From NCBI GenBank assembly GCA_038380435.1, contig JAWZYU010000007.1, positions 85,512,334 to 85,576,333 of the forward strand: a stretch of 64,000 bases of DNA, in the 5' to 3' direction. Positions 11,305 to 21,835 of the stretch are shown piece after piece (position 1 is the stretch's first letter; the number at the start of each line of letters is the position of its first letter). This stretch comes from Ryuthela nishihirai (lineage: Eukaryota; Arthropoda; Arachnida; Araneae; Heptathelidae). Below the pieces are notes generated by a model. It ran no database searches. It was not told where the DNA came from and was given only the letters and a program-made list of their open reading frames with translations. The translations under genes were made by a program, and so were the position numbers.

Positions 11305-11850
11305 GGGGCGGTCAAATAAATAAATAAATTTAATGGAATTTTCTGTGACAAACGTTTTATCTCTTCTATTCTGTGGTGTCTTCCTGGTGATTCTGGTCAT
11401 CCACTACCTCATCCGTCATGTACAGCTTTTCAACTGCAGCTTGGACAATAAGTTCCCTGCTACCGCCTACTAATGTACTGGTACGTCTGAAGTCGACTGA
11501 GATGCTCTCAAAAGTTCTCTTCAAGATCACAGATTGGATATAAGCTTCAATATGTTTTCCCACTCCAAGTCGCTTTGAGTATGCTTTATGGTACGTAGTT
11601 ACAATACCATCCCACGTCAGAACATAAGGTATAATATTAACATTACACTTGTGAATTAGGCTCAACTCATTAGCCAGCAGATCATACTTCCTCTTCTTTT
11701 CAACCTCTACTGTCTGCAGGTTATCCTGAGATGGTCTACTTCAATAATTGTAATCTCATTCAATACCTTATAATGCACTACTATATCAGGCTTATTATGT
11801 TGGACATGTGTGTCCGTCCTGATAGGCAAATCAACCTTGATGCAATAATA
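11305..11850 (-). pseudogene. Fragment of a restriction-like endonuclease non-LTR retrotransposon
   Basis: The minus strand encodes HNKPDIVVH near 11790 followed by EITIIEV. This resembles the PD-(D/E)XK nuclease core at the C-terminus of R2-type non-LTR elements. A 99-residue frame at 11366-11665 continues the same protein (IIPYVLTWDGIVTTYHK, then KRLGV and an RTFES segment). That matches the family's usual stretch after the nuclease. One or more frameshifts lie between them. The right flank at 11305-11325 is an AAAT-type microsatellite, plausibly the 3' tail. It lies inside the hAT element, so it is either a later insertion or acquired cargo. The assignment rests on remembered family motifs. 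Confidence 0.6.
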
Positions 11851-12351
11851 ATTTAATAATAATAAATTTATTATATTTAATATTTTTTATAATTTTTTAA
11901 TATAATAAAATACTTTGAAAATACCAGTTTTCATGAATAAATATTTTATCTAGCTATGTAAATTATCTTATTGTTATCGCGTTAATAAGCATTTTTAAAT
12001 TAGCATTAGGTATACCTATACCTCATTTGTTTTAGTTTAGAATAGATTGACGGTGGCAAGTTCTTGCAAGTTGGTAGGCAAACACGCGGTTCATGCAATT
12101 TAACATGTTTCGACAAGAATATGGGAGCTTGAAATGACTTGTTTACGGAGCAAGTGCGCCGGCATCGCAAACATACAAGTTGATGCGTGCACGAAATCAA
12201 ATCTATAAAAGCGATAGCTCTAGGAATGTTTTATTATTTTTATGTGCTTCGTCGTGATAAACAGTCGTGAGTGAAAAGTGTTAGAAGTCATTATAAACAT
12301 TATTTTTATAACTATCTATAAATCTGTTGAGAAGTTAATTTGTATTTGAAA

Positions 12352-14136
12352 ATGTCTGAATCTACATCTAAAAAGAAAGCCGGCAGTACAGTATTGAGTA
12401 TCTGAAATATGGATTTACGTACTCTCCTACAAACCAATCATTACTATGTGTTTAATTTGCCGAAAAATTTTTTCAAATGAAGCTATGAAACCTTCTAGGC
12501 TATAAGAGCATTTAAATAAAATGCATGCTGATAAGAAGAACAAATATTTATCCTATTTTAAAGAACTGGAAAAGCAATATTTAAAACAGCCAACTATGTC
12601 AAACCTTTTTGCGTAGTCTTCTAAACAAGATGATGATGGACTACGAGCCTCATATAACGTTTCATTGTTAATCACAAAAGCAGGAAAACCACACACAATT
12701 GGCAAGGAATTAATTTTGCCGGCAGTCAAAGAGATATTAAAAACTGTTCTTCATCATAAGACACCGTCAGATATCATCAAAAATTCCTCTCAGTAATAAT
12801 TCAGTGCAAAGAAATAGATGAAATGTCAAAAGACGTTGAAATATCATTATGTGATTACTTAAAGACTTGCAAATTTTCCATCTCTTATCATACGTACGAT
12901 TTATAAAAGAAGAAAAAATTCATGAAGAGTTATTATTTGCTAAAAATTTGGAATCTGATACAAAGGGAGAATATATATTTAATAACATGCAAAAGTTTTT
13001 TCAAGAGAAAGAAATTCCAATTTGCAATATTTTGTCTGATGCTACTGATGGTGCTCCAACAATGACAGGGCGTCATAAGGGTTTCATAGCGCATTTGAAA
13101 CAAGCAGTACAAATGTACTCGCTGTATATTGTATTATTCATCGTCAGCATTTGGTTGCAAAATATTTGAATGAACGTCTGCATACGTCGCTCCATTACGT
13201 TATTAAAGCAATCAATAAGATTAGAAGCAATTCATTGAATGACCGATTATTTGGTAAGCTTTGTAATGAAAATGATGAAGATTATAATCGCTTGCTGCTG
13301 CACACAGAAGTACGTTGGCTCTCTAAAGGTGTTTGAATCGTTTTTTCAATCTATTTGACTCAGTACTGGACTTTCTTGAAGACAGAGACGAAAAATTGCG
13401 CGAAAACCTGATTACGTCAAAAAATTACATCGCTTATTTGACAGACCTGTTTAAAATATTTAATCAAGTTTATTTACAATTGCAAGGTGATGAGTTGAAT
13501 TTAATTAAAACAAAAAACGTCATAGCTGCTTTTGCGGGAAAACTTCTTCTATTCAAACGAAATCTTGGTAGAGGTGAATACAACCACTTTCCCACATTAT
13601 CAGCAGTCTCCGTAAAACCGGAAGATTTACTTACTTACTGCCAACACTTGGAAGTTCTTCATGTTGATTTTGCGGAGCGTTTCCAAGATATTTTAAACAT
13701 GAATATACCGAGTTGGGTTTTAGATCCTTTCGCAAACACAGATACTGAAGAATCATCAAATTTAGAAGAGGAACTCTTAGAACTCACGATTAACGAAGCC
13801 CTCAAAGTAAAATTCAAACATGGACACCAAGAGTTCTGGCTTCAAAAATCAATACCAGTTCTCTACCCTGGATTATGGGCAATGGTACAGAAATTTTTAA
13901 TCGCATTTCCTTCGTCCTATATGGCTGAGCGTGGATTCAGTGCAGTAGCTAATTTACTGTCAAAGAAGAGGAACAGACTACACATCACTGACCGTGGCGA
14001 TCTGCGATTGATGTTAACGAAATTGGAACCCGACATTAACAAATTGTTAACACTCCACCAGCCTCAAAAATCTCATTATTTTTTTTTATTTATTATTAAT
14101 TTTGTGTTTATCTCATTATTTTTTATTTCTTATTGA
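12352..14136 (+). pseudogene. hAT transposase pseudogene (ZBED5/FAM200-like)
   Basis: It starts with MSESTSKKKAGS at 12352. A BED-type zinc finger follows at about 12445-12530 with CLIC and, after an internal stop, HLNKMH as the C2H2 ligands. The central region has DATDGAPTMTGRHKGF (about 13038-13085), RQHLVAKYLN and VRWLSKGV (ending 13336). The final segment (13333-14136) ends in the hAT C-terminal dimerisation region, with MAERGFSAVANLLSKKRNRL near 13921-13980. Stops and frameshifts break it into at least four pieces, so it is inactive. Known enzymes of this class cut and paste elements bounded by short inverted repeats, in agreement with the surrounding termini. Confidence 0.92.
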
Positions 14137-14570
14137 TTCTGTGTTTATTTTTAAAATTTTAATAAACAATTTTATTGTACATTTGGTTGTCGTTTTATTA
14201 ATTTCTGCTTTATGATTTTTAATTGATAAATAAACAGATAAATTAGGTACAGATAATATGCAACAATATTTTAATATTTCATATAAAATTAACTATTATG
14301 GACTAGAGGGGCGTTGAAATTTTTGTTCTCTTCTAAAGAGGGCGATGGTCCAGAAAAAGTTGGGAATCACTGGTGTAAAAGGCCAGGTCACAAAAACCCC
14401 GAAGGCTCAGAGAAGTTTGGGGGAGGCGACCTACTAGACAGCTGTTAGGAGACAGATGGTAGCCTCCCGTCAAGGAGCCATACAGCGCGTTCTTTAATAT
14501 GCACAGGGGATGGCTCTTCACGGTTTACTGTCCCATCTGACGGACAGTTGCTTTTCCAAACCCATTAAAG

Positions 14571-15553
14571 ACCACCCCCCAAAGGTTCTACCTCGCCTTC
14601 TGCCCTCTACTACTCCTCTCCCAAGAAAGGGGCTGAATATTATTAAAACAAGATCGGATTAAGCAATTAGGGGATTGAGGGTCAAGTTTTAAATGAGGAC
14701 CTTGTGCTGTGCAGGATTACGGTTTCTTTGCATACGATAGACAAAAGAAAATAATGAAAATTGCAATATTTTATATAAAATCGTCGATTGAGGGAATCAA
14801 AAAAAATAAAGAATATCTTCGATAGGCAAAAATTCTGTTATTAATCCGACAGCACCGATAAATAAAAATGAAATGAAAATTCTAAATTATGTTTATTTCA
14901 TATTTTTCACCGTTTCGTTTTGCCAATTATATTTCTGTCGCGAAAGCTAATTGGTTTCTTTTTGGTTTTTGAACCAAAAATAAGAATTAAAAATTATATA
15001 TGTATGTGATAAACTTATTTAAGAGTCGATTAATTTATTGGAACTACTTCATTAAAGAATAGTGATACTACTATACCCAATCCGTATTTAATTAGAAATT
15101 TACTTAGTGTTACACTTCTAAACGTTACGTCGGAAGAAATATAGCAATTAGCGGATTTGAGTTGACCATCCCTGCACTAGCCAAAATGCCGCACTGAAGG
15201 TTTTAAGCACGAGCATTTTTTTACTCCATCATTTACTTCTTTTCTGGCAACGAATATTCTCCTGGTGAATGAGCAATTAAAATAGCGGAGAAGCGACATT
15301 AAAATTATTGGCTTTGCAGCATGGAAGAGGTGTTGGAACTAAGCATTTGCGCTACATTCTCCTCTTCCAGCAGAGAAACAACATGAAGATTTCGAACTTA
15401 GTGACAGAAAAGGCTGTCAACTTCAGAAAAACAATGGAACGATTATCGATAAGATTGAGACAGTCGCAAATTATAGCAACGAAGTCTTTCATAGTTTTTC
15501 AATTCTTATGCATTCTATTTTTACCTGGTTCTTTGGGCTCTTTACGAACGATA
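14571..15553. other. Unassigned AT-rich region
   Basis: No transposon or coding signature was recognised. The short frame at 15308-15574 (+) has no domain and runs into the next SINE-A. Confidence 0.4.
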
Positions 15554-15938
15554 GTTGGGTTGTTTTATCTCTGAGCTGCACTTTTCTTTTTCACACCATG
15601 GGACCAAATGGACAGGTCACAAGGACCCCGAAGGCTCAGGAAGGTTGGTGGAAGGTTGCTGGAGCAGCTGTTGGGAGACAGATGGTAGTCTCCCGTCAAG
15701 GCCATCCAGAGTGTTCTTTACGTGCGCAGGATATGGCTCTCCAGCACGCAGAGCCACGGTTTAACGTCCCATTCAACAGACAGCGGCCTTTCCAAGCACA
15801 TCGGTGTCCCCTACTGACCATGGGCAGGGCGGGGAGTTTTGCGGAGATAAATCTCAACGCTGACCTAGCTGGAACTCTAACCTGGGAACTGCAGATTACG
15901 CGCTTGGCGCGCTACCGACGGAGTCACCTCCGCCCCAC
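15554..15938 (-). repeat. SINE-A copy
   Basis: A full-length minus-strand copy from 'gttgggttgttttatctc' to the G/C-rich head end 'cacctccgccccac'. Box A and box B complements are both present. Open frames across it are by-products of its GC-rich sequence. Confidence 0.92.
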
Positions 15939-16044
15939 GGCCGACAGAGTTTTAAAAAATTTCTAAAGTTATCGATATAATGTAGAAGTGACAGTAAGAT
16001 TTACATCTTTGGATTATTCCCCGAATTGATTAAAGCAGTAAAAT

Positions 16045-16765
16045 ATATATAAAATTTGACGTATGACTGCCCAAAATATCGTTAATTCTATTTATGAGTT
16101 TCGACAGTCTCATCAGTTTGATTGATCATCTATTTGCTTTCTTCCGATTACGTTGCAATTTGACATATTATTTCCAACCATATTGGTTGGATTGTTTTAC
16201 TTCTGAGTAGCACTTTTGTGTGTAAAATGGATTAAATGGTCAGGTTATAAGGACTTCAAGACGATCTATTGGACAACTGTTAGGAGACAGATGGGAGATC
16301 CCCGTCGAGGCTATTCAACGTGTTCTTTAATTTACGGAGGATAAAGCTCTCATGCACATGGAACCACGGGTTAATGTCACGTGATGCGGATGGTGGATTT
16401 TCAAGCCAACGGTGTCCCTTATTGCCATGGGATGGAAACCGTAGTAATCTTTAACTGATACGAAGCGATCTAGCAGATCATAAACATCTTAAATTTGATA
16501 TGTCTTATTTAGGTTGTTCTAATTTTAACTTATAGCATTTGACTGTTGAAATTTGACGTTATGATTTCGTATCGCATTGATAATTTATGACTTCTGACCG
16601 TGTCAGCAGTTTTAACTAATGACTGCCAACAGTCTTGGTAATTTAATCTATTAAGTACGATCGTATGGATAATTTGACTTCGTACTATCTCGACAATTTA
16701 ACTGATGACTTCGAACTATCTCTGCAGTTTGACTTAGGGCTTGCGACCATATTGGTTATTGCCAT
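16045..16765. repeat. Degenerate short tandem repeats split by a SINE-A
   Basis: Recurring words such as aatttgac, 'gacttctgaccgt' and tttaactgatgactt at roughly 35-50 bp spacing occupy 16045-16185 and 16487-16765. A SINE-A lies between. The unit is too diverged for a firm consensus. Confidence 0.55.
16186..16432 (-). repeat. Degenerate SINE-A copy, head missing
   Basis: The tail ('ttggattgttttacttctga') and middle ('ctgttaggagacagatgg') are clear, but the tRNA head is absent. Confidence 0.8.
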
Positions 16766-16780
16766 GATACCCGAATATAT

Positions 16781-17169
16781 GGAACGGGGGTGGCTCAGTC
16801 GGTAGCGCGCCAGGCTCGTAATCTGTAGTTCCCAGGTTCGAGTCCCAGCTGGGTCAGCGTTGAGATTTATCTCCGCAAAATTCCCCGCCCTGCCCACGGT
16901 CAGTAGGGGACACCGATGGGCTTGGAAAGGCCGCCGTCCGTCGGATGGGACGTTAAGCCGTGGCCCCGTGTGCGGGAGAGCCATACCCTGTGCACGTTAA
17001 AGAACACGCTGGATGGCCTTGACGGGAGGCTACCATCTGTCTCCCAACAGCTGTTCCAGTGGGTCCCCTCCCCCAACCTTCTCTGAGCCTTCGGGGTCCA
17101 TGTGACCTGGCCATTTAGCCCATGGTGTGCAAAAAAGTGCCGCTCAGAGGTAAAACAACCCAAACAACA
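16781..17169 (+). repeat. SINE-A copy, full length with target duplication
   Basis: This copy is close to consensus. The head has 'ggtggctcagtcggtagc' (box A) and 'caggttcgagtcccag' (box B). The core 'gtcggatgggacgttaag' and 'gtgcacgttaaagaac' follow, with a CCAA-type tail. It is flanked by the 12-bp duplication acccgaatatat at 16769-16780 and 17170-17181. The box motifs act as internal RNA polymerase III promoters in known tRNA-derived SINEs. Confidence 0.96.
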
Positions 17170-17181
17170 ACCCGAATATAT

Positions 17182-17529
17182 CGTAAATTTAACACGAGTT
17201 TTTACCAGGACCAGATATGGGCAAGCTGCTCAAGGGTGGATGCTGACTCTTTAGCATAACCCAGACCTCGACATACTTTTTTTTTCGCTGAAAGGCCGAA
17301 TAGAAAATTGAAATGGAAGGACGAGCTGCCAAATAAATTTAAATTCAATAAAGTTTTTATAACCAATAGGAAAAAATACCGTCCAAAGTGAAACATAAAC
17401 AATATAATTTTATTGAAATTAATTATTTTAATTAAATTTTGCTTCGTCAAAGTCGGATTTCTGTCCTCTACACGTTCTTCTTCTGTTTTACAAATTTAAT
17501 TTGTCATCAGTTGCTAGTGGTTCGCGGAG
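17182..17529. other. Spacer, nothing recognised
   Basis: AT-rich sequence between two SINE-A copies. No supported gene. Confidence 0.4.
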
Positions 17530-17901
17530 GGGCGGGGGTGGCTCAGTCGGTAGCGCGCCAAGCTCGTAATCTGAAGTTCCCAGGTTCGAGTCCCAGCTTT
17601 GTCAGCGTTGAGATTTATCTGCGTAAAACTGCCCGCCCTGCCCACGGTCAATAGGGGACACCGATGGGCTTGGAAAGACCGCCGTCCGTCGGATGGGACG
17701 TTAAGCCGTGGCTCCGGGAGCGGGAGAGCCATACCCTGTTCTCTCTAAAGAACACGCTGGATGGCCTTGACGGGAGACTACCATCTGTCTCCCAACACTG
17801 TTCCAGTTGGTTCCCTAGCCTTCTCTGAGCCTTTGGGGTCCTTGTGACCTGGCCATTTAGCCCATCGTGGGCAAAAAAGTGCCGCTCAGAGGTAAAACAA
17901 T
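17530..17901 (+). repeat. SINE-A copy
   Basis: A near-consensus full-length copy with intact box A and box B. The tail ends 'aggtaaaacaatcg'. No clear target duplication was found. Confidence 0.94.
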
Positions 17902-18307
17902 CGAACTAAGCGGGTCGCAGTTTACCCAAGCTTAACTTCATCATTACTTACAAAGTCAAATCAGCTAATGCCCATGACACTGTGTAAAACATCTAGAACT
18001 GAAGACATGAAGTTTCCTATTATCTTACTTGCAAAGGGTCCGCTCTCAGGATTATTTCTTAATATGTCCCGATTTCAAAATGATTAATTTTCTTTGTCAA
18101 ATTTGTCGGATTTTAAATATTTTATTACACAAGAAAATAGTTAAAGCATTAACTGAAACTCAGACTGTGACAAGAACAAAATATGATTAGAAACGTAAAA
18201 GATAAAAAATATATACGATTATACAAAGATGCATGAAAACTGTAAAGAAAAAGCAGCAAAATAAAAATTCGACAAAATTAGATTACGCATTTAATTTAAA
18301 TTTGTAG
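17902..18307. other. Spacer with possible tiny RTE remnant
   Basis: At about 17935-18035 the sequence ('cttacaaagtcaaatcagct', then 'aatgcccatgacactgtgta') resembles the 3' part of the RTE-like element on the minus strand (compare 965-1050), heavily diverged. The remainder is unassigned. Confidence 0.5.
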
Positions 18308-18319
18308 CCGCTGGTTAAG

Positions 18320-18593
18320 ATGGGTTGTTTTGGCTAATGGCCAGGTCACCATGGTAGGTGGTAACACCATGGGCTAAATGGCCCATGGTAACATGACCAT
18401 GGTAATTTAGCCCATGGTAACACCATGGGCTAAATGGCCAGGTCACATGGACCCCGAAGGCTCAGAGAAGGTTGGGAGAGGGGACCCACTGGAACAGCTG
18501 TGAACTACAGATTTACGAACAGCTGTGAACTACAGAACTCTGAGAACTACAGATTACGAGCCTGGCGCGCTACCGACTGAACCACCCTCGCCC
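18320..18593 (-). repeat. Internally rearranged SINE-A with palindromes
   Basis: Both family ends are present (tail at 18320, head 'gcgcgctaccgactga' at 18565-18580), but the middle is scrambled. The block ccatgggctaaatggcc appears several times in alternating orientation between 18350 and 18450, and 'gaactacaga' is triplicated at 18510-18555. The whole is flanked by a 12-bp duplication, ccgctggttaag, at 18308-18319 and 18594-18605. Confidence 0.9.
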
Positions 18594-18605
18594 CCGCTGG
18601 TTAAG

Positions 18606-19139
18606 GATATGGTTTCTGCACCTAATGTAAACCGATTTCATCTGCTTTGATATCTGAATCAGGCATCACCAAAACTGCTCTATATTGACTCTCGGCAGAG
18701 AGAATGAAGTGAACGAAGTTTCTCTGAACAAAGTGACTATAAACGATCACTTCGTCTGATATATTGGGCACATGAGGAATGCATTATATCGCTTTTGCCA
18801 TTCCCAGCTTCGAAGATTATTCAGGCAAATCATGAATTTCCTCTTAGACGCTAAAGTTGGAATGTTACGATAGTGTCTAATGCAATATCAAGTGAAAAAT
18901 TAACGTCGATTGAAGAGACTAGAAATGAGGTTTTAGGCAAGGTTTTGCAACTTTGCAGCAGATCGGAGTTCATTTTATTCCCATTAAGTAATATTTAAGT
19001 TTAGGATAAGACTGGTGTAGAATGATGAAGCGAAAAGTCTCGAAAATTTATGTAATTAATGTAAAGTGATTGATTGCTGTCGTGCTACCTACTTGCTTGT
19101 CGTGCTGCTTACCCATGCCATGAAAGTGGGTGTTTGTTG
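18606..19139. other. Weak continuation of a reverse transcriptase relic
   Basis: Minus-strand frames downstream of the KYLGFLINK motif may continue the Jockey/CR1-like element, but I cannot follow them with confidence. Confidence 0.35.
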
Positions 19140-19525
19140 ATCAGGAAGCCTAAATATTTCAAAGAATTGGAAAGCGGAATGAGGTTATCAGAAAATCTAT
19201 TTTGAAGAGGATGAGAACGTAGAAGTTGCGTATGAAGGGAATATTATTCCTGCGTTTGAAAAAGTAACGATGAAATTGTTGGAATCGTACCAATGTGAAA
19301 CTGTGGGCAGTTGCTACTCAATAGCTTTCATTACTTCTGTTTGATTTGAAGCAATCAGAAGATAGTCATCAGCATAAATATACACAACAAAGGAGGAAGG
19401 GATATTAATACGATCGTTAATAAACAAGTTGAATGAAAGAGGACTCTGAACTTCGTTGAATGCCACATGTAATATTGACATTATCTGAGTAAATATTTGA
19501 CTTAATTTCCGTCTTACAAGAGCGT
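19140..19525 (-). pseudogene. Jockey/CR1-like reverse transcriptase relic, 3' part
   Basis: On the minus strand the catalytic box VVYIYADDYLLIASNQTEV lies near 19335-19395. SNSLKYLGFLINK follows near 19140-19185, which is the usual order after the YADD box in Jockey/CR1-type enzymes. Stops and frameshifts abound. The 5' part continues at 20415-20760 beyond a mariner relic. Confidence 0.75.
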
Positions 19526-19599
19526 TTGCAGAGCAGAACTTGTAAATTACGTAATAGCCGTAGAAGTTTAATTGTAAATTTCATACATTGTAGGTCGGT

Positions 19600-20390
19600 T
19601 TTAGTTTGTTACGAGAGGCGTCCAGATCGTTCTTTACATGCATCTGCAGAACAAAAACAGTTGCACTTACCTCAACAAAACTTTTGCTTTCCTTCAAAGT
19701 ACTCCCTTCCAGGATCTATACAAAATTACAGACGTTTACGCCAATTCTGGAACGCTTGGTGGTAGGCCTGTTGCAATAGGTCTTGCACCCATGAAAATGA
19801 CTTTCCAGAAAGTTCCTTTTTTATTTTTTGGAAACACCCGAAAATCGCATGGTGTATGATCGGGTGAATATGCAGGGTGGGGTAGTTGTTTGACTTTTAT
19901 CGCAGAATCATGCAGAGTTTTGTGAGCACTGGCATTGCTATGAAGACAGAGAACATTGACATGGCTGCTATTGGACGCTGCTCCTTCATCTCCTTAATCA
20001 TTTTGGGCATAACAATGTTGGTGTCGCATTGGCCATTTATAGTCATTTTTTTAAGAAAGGTGTCCATAACTATCCCTCCTTCGAAATTGAAAAAAAAAAA
20101 TTAACATCCTCTTCCTTGAGTGAAAATCTTTGTCGGGGATTCGGGGATGAAGTTTATCTTCCTCAACCCAAACGTAGTTGTCGATCTTTCTGGGAGTCGT
20201 AGAGTAATAAAACCATGTCTTATCATTCCAGCGAAGAGAGAAATGATGATATGGCCTTTGCTTTTAACACGTAATATGGGAAGTTTAGACAAACTTTGAA
20301 ATAAGTCGCTACTTGTTAACTTCGGAGGAACGAGTGTAAATCTACAGACACGGGTCAAGAACTTTTTGAACACTCTCCATAAGAAGCAGA
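19600..20390 (-). pseudogene. Mariner-like transposase relic inside the reverse transcriptase relic
   Basis: The minus strand gives WNDKTWFYYS (about 20190-20220), then DNYVWVEEDKLHPRIPDKDF. TINGQCDTNIVMPKMIKE follows near 19990-20050, then SNASAHKTLHDSAIKVKQL near 19895-19950 and AYSPDHTPCDF near 19840-19875. The last block is the DDxD-type mariner signature. The preceding catalytic Asp of the usual HDNASAH is Ser here, so the enzyme would be dead even without its frameshifts. Termini are not identified. Confidence 0.78.
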
Positions 20391-20414
20391 AATTGATCCA
20401 TCATGTTAAGTGCT

Positions 20415-20760
20415 TTCGAAATATTAAATAAAATCAACCGAACAGAGAATTGAGATCATCCATTTGTCCACAAGAAATGTCAAGAGGAGTTCAGTTTATG
20501 ATTCTTTTATGAAATAGAATTGTTGATTTTTGTTCTTTTCGATTAATACCGAAATTTCGCGCTGAACTGGGTATTTCATCAATTGATTCATACCACTCGT
20601 AATCGAAACAGGTCTCAAATCAAAAGCACTGAAATCGTTACTGGCTTTTGATACTTGATAAATAATGGACTGCTTACAAGTACCAGGAAAATCACCAGAA
20701 AACAACGAAAGAGTAAAAAAGTCAATGAATGGTGCAGAAATCAGGGGAGTAAGAATTTTA
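20415..20760 (-). pseudogene. Jockey/CR1-like reverse transcriptase relic, 5' part
   Basis: The minus-strand frame at 20496-20705 contains DFSAFDLRPVSITSGMNQLM, matching the DLRPISI block early in the reverse transcriptase. It is followed by a degenerate FNISKALNMMDQ resembling the DFSKAFD box. Together with 19140-19525 it forms one element interrupted by the mariner relic. Confidence 0.7.
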
Positions 20761-21009
20761 ATATTAATTGCTATATGCCATCGGCGCTTTCGTTATGGGC
20801 ATTTTTAAGTATGTAGATTGCAATGTGCACTTTCAATTTCGGCAGCATATTCATTTCGAATTGTTTTAACAACTGATGATATTTAAAATGTGTTTTTATC
20901 GACATCTTATACTATTAGCTTAGAGGCGTAAACGTCCTGTGGAAAAACTCCTTTATTCTTTGACCATAGTAACTTCGTTCATATAATGAAAAACGAACAT
21001 TAATAACAA
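20761..21009. other. Spacer, nothing recognised
   Basis: No feature identified. Confidence 0.4.
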
Positions 21010-21835
21010 TCAACAAGCTGGCCCAGGTTCGGGACCCAGCTGCAACAGCGTTGAGCTTTATATCCGCAAAATTCCCGCCCTGCCCTCGGTCAATAGTGGA
21101 CACCGATGAGTTTAGAAAGGCATCTATCTGTCCGTCGGATGGGCATTAACCCTTTCAGGACCATAAGGTTTCTAAGGGTAAATATTAGTATGTAACTGTT
21201 TATTTTAGTTTGTTTAGACGTAAAATAAATAAAAATAATAAGAAAAATACATAACAACGTGTAGTTTTTTTGGAATTTTATGGGAAATATTTTTCCCAAT
21301 GGACTATAAAGGTAACACAAATTATAGTTAGGCTTATTATGCAATGTCTTTTATTTATTGGTTTATTAGAACAAAATGTTAACTAAAATAATACAACATT
21401 ATGAAATAAAATTACTATACAAAATGATGTGCTAATTATGATATTCTGCGAAGCAATTTCTTTTGGTAGTGAGGCAAAGATGGACATTGCACATAGTAAA
21501 TATATTATGCGTCCTGACAGTTCTGTTTTTGTTTTCTAAACGTTCCCGTTTACGTAATTGCGTTCGGCATACGTTCTATTTTGACATTCTGCATAAAAAA
21601 TGCAGATAAGGTTATAATTAAATACGACAATCACCAATTTTAAAATGGGAAAAATGTTTCCCTTAGTCGTGAAAGGGTTAAGTCGTCTTAACATGAGGCT
21701 TCCGATTATCTCCTAACGATTGTCCATTGGGTACCTTTCCCCGTCCCAGCACCGAGCTATAAGAGTCCTTGTGAATTGGCCATTTAACTCATTGTGTATA
21801 TAACAGGATCTCCCAGAGACAAAACAACCAACCAA
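21010..21835 (+). repeat. SINE-A copy split by a piggyBac-like MITE
   Basis: The first part (21010-21145) runs from box B ('aggttcgggacccag') to 'tccgtcggatgggca'. The second part (21682-21835) resumes with 'gtcgtcttaacatgagg' and runs to 'gacaaaacaaccaacc'. The break falls at the TTAA in the SINE's conserved GACGTTAAG core. The start of the head is missing. Confidence 0.9.
21150..21677. mobile_element. 528-bp piggyBac-like MITE
   Basis: It is flanked by TTAA at 21146-21149 and 21678-21681, the piggyBac target duplication. The termini are ccctttcaggaccataagg on the left and, read inward from the right, ccctttcacgactaaggg. Piggyback-type elements typically begin with CCY-rich ends. The interior is AT-rich with no transposase, so it is non-autonomous. 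Confidence 0.88.

Larger units (their letters stand above)
11199..14372 (+). mobile_element. Complete hAT DNA transposon, decayed
   Basis: The terminal inverted repeats are catagattcccaac (11199-11212) and gttgggaatcactg (14359-14372), matching at 12 of 14 positions. The 8-bp target duplication is gtctaaaa (11191-11198) against gtgtaaaa (14373-14380), 7 of 8. An 8-bp duplication and CAG-type ends are hAT hallmarks. It carries a transposase pseudogene and an unrelated retrotransposon fragment near its left end. It landed inside a SINE-A. Confidence 0.92.
11147..14570 (-). repeat. SINE-A copy split by a hAT element
   Basis: The tail side of a minus-strand SINE-A lies at 11147-11198 (from 'gttgggttgttttacctc' to 'atggtctaaa'). 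The rest continues at 14381-14570 ('ggccaggtcacaaaaaccc' onward). Between them sits the hAT element 11199-14372. The head portion is truncated near 14570. Confidence 0.9.

Noticed and set aside
16790..16860. tRNA genes at the SINE heads
   Set aside because: Box A and box B are present, but the cloverleaf is not convincing and the sequence continues into a SINE body, so these are tRNA-derived promoters and not functional tRNAs.
16685..17163. Several 60-100 codon open frames over SINE-A copies, with recurring peptides such as FAEINLNADPAGTRTWELQ
   Set aside because: They recur only because SINE-A is GC-rich and multicopy. They span the tRNA-like head, differ in frame between copies and break freely, so they are not genes even if automated annotation predicts them.
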